Positions 6,386-8,855 of a stretch of DNA of 8,855 nt are shown one piece after another (within the stretch, counting starts at the first letter, position 1; each line of letters begins with the position of its first letter). The DNA comes from JADJPL01 sp040382095. Its GTDB lineage: Bacteria > Bacteroidota > Bacteroidia > Chitinophagales > Saprospiraceae. A program made the translations under genes and the position numbers. The notes under the pieces are model-generated. The model was not told the origin of the DNA. It was given only the letters and a program-made list of their open reading frames with translations, and made no database searches. Location: positions 1 through 8,855 of the forward strand of contig JBEIGB010000130.1 in the NCBI GenBank assembly GCA_040382095.1. The letters are read 5' to 3'.

Positions 6386-6919
6386 TTACCAGCCAGCATG
6401 TTGCCGGATTTCAGTTATTTGACCAAGGTGGTGGCGGGAGTGCCAGTGATAGAGCGCGAGCATTTGATCCAGGCGATAGATGCGTTGCTGCTCCGGATGG
6501 ACGAAACTTGCCCCCCAGTCTTCTACCCGCCTTAGGACCGAGGCCCATCTTCGATGTACCCCTTCGATGATGAGCAGCGACCATTCCACGGGTGCGGTGC
6601 GGCTATCCACCAGATTGCCCCAGGCGTCCTGGTTGTATGCTTTAATTGTGGGGTTATCTTCGGTGAGTGCCAGCCGAGTTCGGATAAAGGCATTCATGTG
6701 GCTGTCGGCCACATGATGGACGATTTGCCGGATGCTCCAGCCTCCATTCCGGTAGGGGACATCCAGGTTTTGTTCGCTTAAGCCTTCCAGGGCGTGTTTC
6801 AGGTTCATGGGGAAGTGATCAATATCCGCTGTCCAGTGGTCGAGCTGTTCGGGCGTAAAATGCTCCGGCATGGCGAATTTGCCAATAGGATAGCGCAGAT
6901 GGTCGAGTTGGAGTGACAT
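6386..6919 (-). CDS. YfiT/DinB-family metal-dependent (bacillithiol) transferase
   Basis: This 177-residue four-helix-bundle protein belongs to the DinB/YfiT superfamily. The N-terminal LRYPIGKF (8-15) is typical of the YfiT branch, annotated as putative bacillithiol S-transferases or metal-dependent hydrolases that detoxify electrophiles. A three-His metal site is visible: His68 or His69 in QIVHHVADSH, and His160 plus His164 in YHWHSRHHLGQI. Length matches the family. There is no signal peptide, so it should be cytoplasmic. Its start lies 34 bases after the stop of the OmpA-DUF1573 gene and its stop 21 bases before the aminotransferase, which fits an operon. The bacillithiol substrate is inferred from the family and from reports of bacillithiol in some Bacteroidota; nothing in this window encodes bacillithiol synthesis. 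Confidence 0.88.
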   Translation of the reverse strand: MSLQLDHLRYPIGKFAMPEHFTPEQLDHWTADIDHFPMNLKHALEGLSEQNLDVPYRNGGWSIRQIVHHVADSHMNAFIRTRLALTEDNPTIKAYNQDAWGNLVDSRTAPVEWSLLIIEGVHRRWASVLRRVEDWGASFVHPEQQRIYRLDQMLALYHWHSRHHLGQITEIRQHAGW

Positions 6920-6953
6920 AGCAAAGGTTTTTTAATCAGCTTATTATGCGAAA

Positions 6954-8855
6954 TCACTGTTGCAACGAGTAGCGATACCTCAGCCTTTCGATAATCGGCC
7001 TGCCGGTATCGGGCTCTGTATTATCGAGGATGACATCCACATCAATGATTTCATCGGCGTCTTTTTTGGAGCTATCGAAAACGACGCGGATTTTTCCTTT
7101 TCCACCTGGAGGTACGGGTGTTGTCGAATATTCGGTGGTCGTACAGTCGCAGGAAGATACGACACCGATTTTGAGCGCGGTATCTCCGATATTCGCGAAT
7201 TCGAAGATATGTTCGCGGGTTTCACCTTTTTTGACTTTTCCGAAATCCCAGACCCTTTCCTTGAATTGCATGATTGGTACGCCTTTGAGGTCCTGGCGTC
7301 CGCGTAGCGAAGAGAGGGAGCTGATTTGTACAGCGGGCTTTTGAGGAGCTGCCGGTGCAGCGGTCGTACCTGGTCTTGCTTCCGGCTTGGGGGCTGCACC
7401 ACCTTGTTTGCGGAGGCTGGTGCGCATAATCGTGATGGAAGTAGGACCCTTCACGATTTTGAACTCGGTGCGGCGATTGATACCGTGGGCCAGTTCGCGG
7501 ACGGTCTCGTTGGGCAGGGCGTCAATAAACGCCGGGGTGAGTACATCTTCCACTTTAAAGAGGGAGTCGAGGGCTGCCTGCCGTGGGGTAAGTTTTCTGG
7601 GTTGTCCTTCGCCATAGCCTTTTGCGATAATCCTTCCGACAGTGATTCCTTTTTGTTCGAGCCAGCGTTTTGCGGAATCGGCACGGCGCTGGGAGAGGCG
7701 CTCGTTATAGAGGTCATTGCCGCGGTAATCGGTGTGGGAACTGAGTTCGATGACCATATCGGGGTATTGGTTCATGAGCTCGAGGACGACGTTGAGATCT
7801 GATTCGGCTTCGGTCTTGATTTTATCGTCATCGAAATCATAAAGGATATTTTCCAGTACGATGGCTTCCTGCAGGGTGATGGTATCGTATTCAGGTTCTG
7901 GTGCAGGTGGTGGGGGTGGCGGGGGTAGTTTTTTGAGGGAGAACCGCTGTTCAAATACCTTGCTGGTTTCCAGGCCCAGGGTGACGATTTTTGCGCTGTC
8001 GGGGAAATAATCCGGGTGGCTGGCCCGGATGATGTAGGATTTATCGAGCTCCAATGGAAAGTCGAAGCGGTTACCGTTGGGGTTGGCGATGATTTTTGGG
8101 CTTCCTTCCCCGAGGGCATCCACGGCGGCGAGGGATACAGAACCTCCATTGAGCTGTTTGCCACTGGCGTCGAAGATACCGACGACCAGGTCTGCTTTGA
8201 TTTTTTCTATGGTAAAGGAGAAGATATCGTCACAGCAGGTACGGGCATAGACGGATTTCCCGCCGGGCCGGTTAGAGGTGAGGGCGCCGTTGTAGCCATC
8301 TTTATCAAGTGTGAAATACTGGTCATCCTGAGGGGAATTGAAGCCGACACCCATATTGCGGGGTTCGCTCCAGAGGCTACCGTTCCAGACGGAGAAGAAG
8401 ATATCGTGCCCACCGATCCCGGGATGGCCGTTGGAGCTGAAATAGAGGGTTCCATTGAAGAAGAAAGGGGTTACCTCATCGCCCGGCGTATTGATCTTAG
8501 GTCCAAGATTGATTGGATCCGCATAGACGCCCTCACTTTTTAGGGTAGCGTAGTAGAGGTCGAATCCACCGTATCCGCCTTCGATATTTGCGCTGAAGAA
8601 CAGTACTTCCCTACCGAAGAGTTCTCCGACTACAGGGTTTTTGGCGATATAGTCGCCGTTGACCCCAAGGAGTTCTTCTGCTGCGCCCCATGCGCCATCA
8701 CCACCGACACTGATGAAAATCTTGCTGCCGGCCAGTTCGTTCCCCTGGAGGGTGGAGCGGGTGAAATACATGCGGTTACCATCCGGTGAAAAGGCGACAT
8801 TACCGGAGTGGAATCCCGGCCGGTTGATTTTTTGGTCGAGGGAATCGGGTTTTGC
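6954..8855 (-). CDS. PD40-OmpA-DUF1573 surface protein, 5' end outside the window
   Basis: The frame is open to the right edge: before the Met at 8771 it continues NVAFSPDGNR, a PD40 repeat, so 8771 is not the start and the N-terminus (signal peptide, probably TPRs) is missing. The visible 633 residues contain PD40 propeller repeats (about 8830-8180), a beta-sandwich regulatory-like domain (about 8180-7930), a polyproline linker (LPPPPPPPAPEPE, about 7928-7890), and an OmpA C-terminal domain (about 7870-7450). The OmpA domain carries SSHTDYRG and LSQRRADSA, with the Asp (7728-7730) and Arg 15 residues apart as in peptidoglycan-binding members. It also has a helical insert before GINRRTEFKIV. 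After an Ala/Pro-rich linker comes a DUF1573-like domain (about 7275-6960) with WDFGKVKKGE and SSCDCTTTEY. It probably anchors the propeller to peptidoglycan; what the added domain does is unknown. It is the first visible gene of a four-gene minus-strand run. Confidence 0.9.
   Translation of the reverse strand, partial: AKPDSLDQKINRPGFHSGNVAFSPDGNRMYFTRSTLQGNELAGSKIFISVGGDGAWGAAEELLGVNGDYIAKNPVVGELFGREVLFFSANIEGGYGGFDLYYATLKSEGVYADPINLGPKINTPGDEVTPFFFNGTLYFSSNGHPGIGGHDIFFSVWNGSLWSEPRNMGVGFNSPQDDQYFTLDKDGYNGALTSNRPGGKSVYARTCCDDIFSFTIEKIKADLVVGIFDASGKQLNGGSVSLAAVDALGEGSPKIIANPNGNRFDFPLELDKSYIIRASHPDYFPDSAKIVTLGLETSKVFEQRFSLKKLPPPPPPPAPEPEYDTITLQEAIVLENILYDFDDDKIKTEAESDLNVVLELMNQYPDMVIELSSHTDYRGNDLYNERLSQRRADSAKRWLEQKGITVGRIIAKGYGEGQPRKLTPRQAALDSLFKVEDVLTPAFIDALPNETVRELAHGINRRTEFKIVKGPTSITIMRTSLRKQGGAAPKPEARPGTTAAPAAPQKPAVQISSLSSLRGRQDLKGVPIMQFKERVWDFGKVKKGETREHIFEFANIGDTALKIGVVSSCDCTTTEYSTTPVPPGGKGKIRVVFDSSKKDADEIIDVDVILDNTEPDTGRPIIERLRYRYSLQQ

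Noticed and set aside
7890..7930. G/T-rich repeat-like tract
   Set aside because: It is the polyproline linker codons (CCN) of the OmpA-DUF1573 gene read on the opposite strand, not an independent repeat.
8016..8543. 175-codon open frame on the plus strand
   Set aside because: It is antisense to the PD40 and beta-sandwich region of the OmpA-DUF1573 gene and has no motif of its own.
8769..8771. ATG at 8771 as the start of the OmpA-DUF1573 gene
   Set aside because: The frame stays open to 8855 and encodes the preceding half of a PD40 repeat (FSPDGNR), so the true start is outside the window.

Overview
The window looks like a chromosomal segment of a Bacteroidota bacterium, probably from the Chitinophaga/Saprospira side of the phylum (an inference from protein style only). 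The reasons are two surface proteins that join PD40 beta-propeller repeats to an OmpA peptidoglycan-binding domain, the lack of clear Shine-Dalgarno sequences, and a YfiT-type bacillithiol transferase. There are no rRNA, tRNA, CRISPR or recognisable mobile elements.

Layout. Positions 1-108 are non-coding and hold a hairpin that could end transcription of the first gene. Positions 109-2082 (minus) encode a TPR-PD40-regulatory domain-OmpA protein with the domain order of PorE, a type IX secretion component. A 502-base divergent gap (2083-2584) follows, with no recognised gene but one weak 52-codon ORF. Positions 2585-3706 (plus) encode an endonuclease/exonuclease/phosphatase-fold hydrolase. It converges, with only 8 bases between, on a TrpF-like (phosphoribosylanthranilate isomerase paralogue) gene at 3715-4368 (minus). 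A small orphan gene at 4444-4694 (plus) reads as a sensible 83-residue protein only if the ribosome shifts by -1, or one base is restored, at a run of seven A's right after its start.

Positions 4727-8855 are all minus strand and look like one operon read from right to left: a 5'-truncated PD40-OmpA-DUF1573 protein (running off the right edge), a YfiT/DinB-type metal-dependent transferase (34-base gap), a HisC-like PLP aminotransferase with a twin-arginine export signal (21-base gap), and a peptide deformylase-like protein with altered motifs (3-base gap).

How the parts may fit: the two OmpA-type proteins act in the periplasm at the peptidoglycan/outer membrane. The aminotransferase is probably also exported. 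The transferase and deformylase-like protein lack signal peptides and should be cytoplasmic. Several enzymes here (HisC-like, TrpF-like, deformylase-like) are divergent or relocated paralogues of housekeeping enzymes outside their usual operons, so their substrates should not be assumed. I see no clear-cut new defence or mobile system. The most unusual items are the frameshifted orphan gene, the OmpA-DUF1573 fusion and the exported aminotransferase in an operon with a deformylase-like gene.
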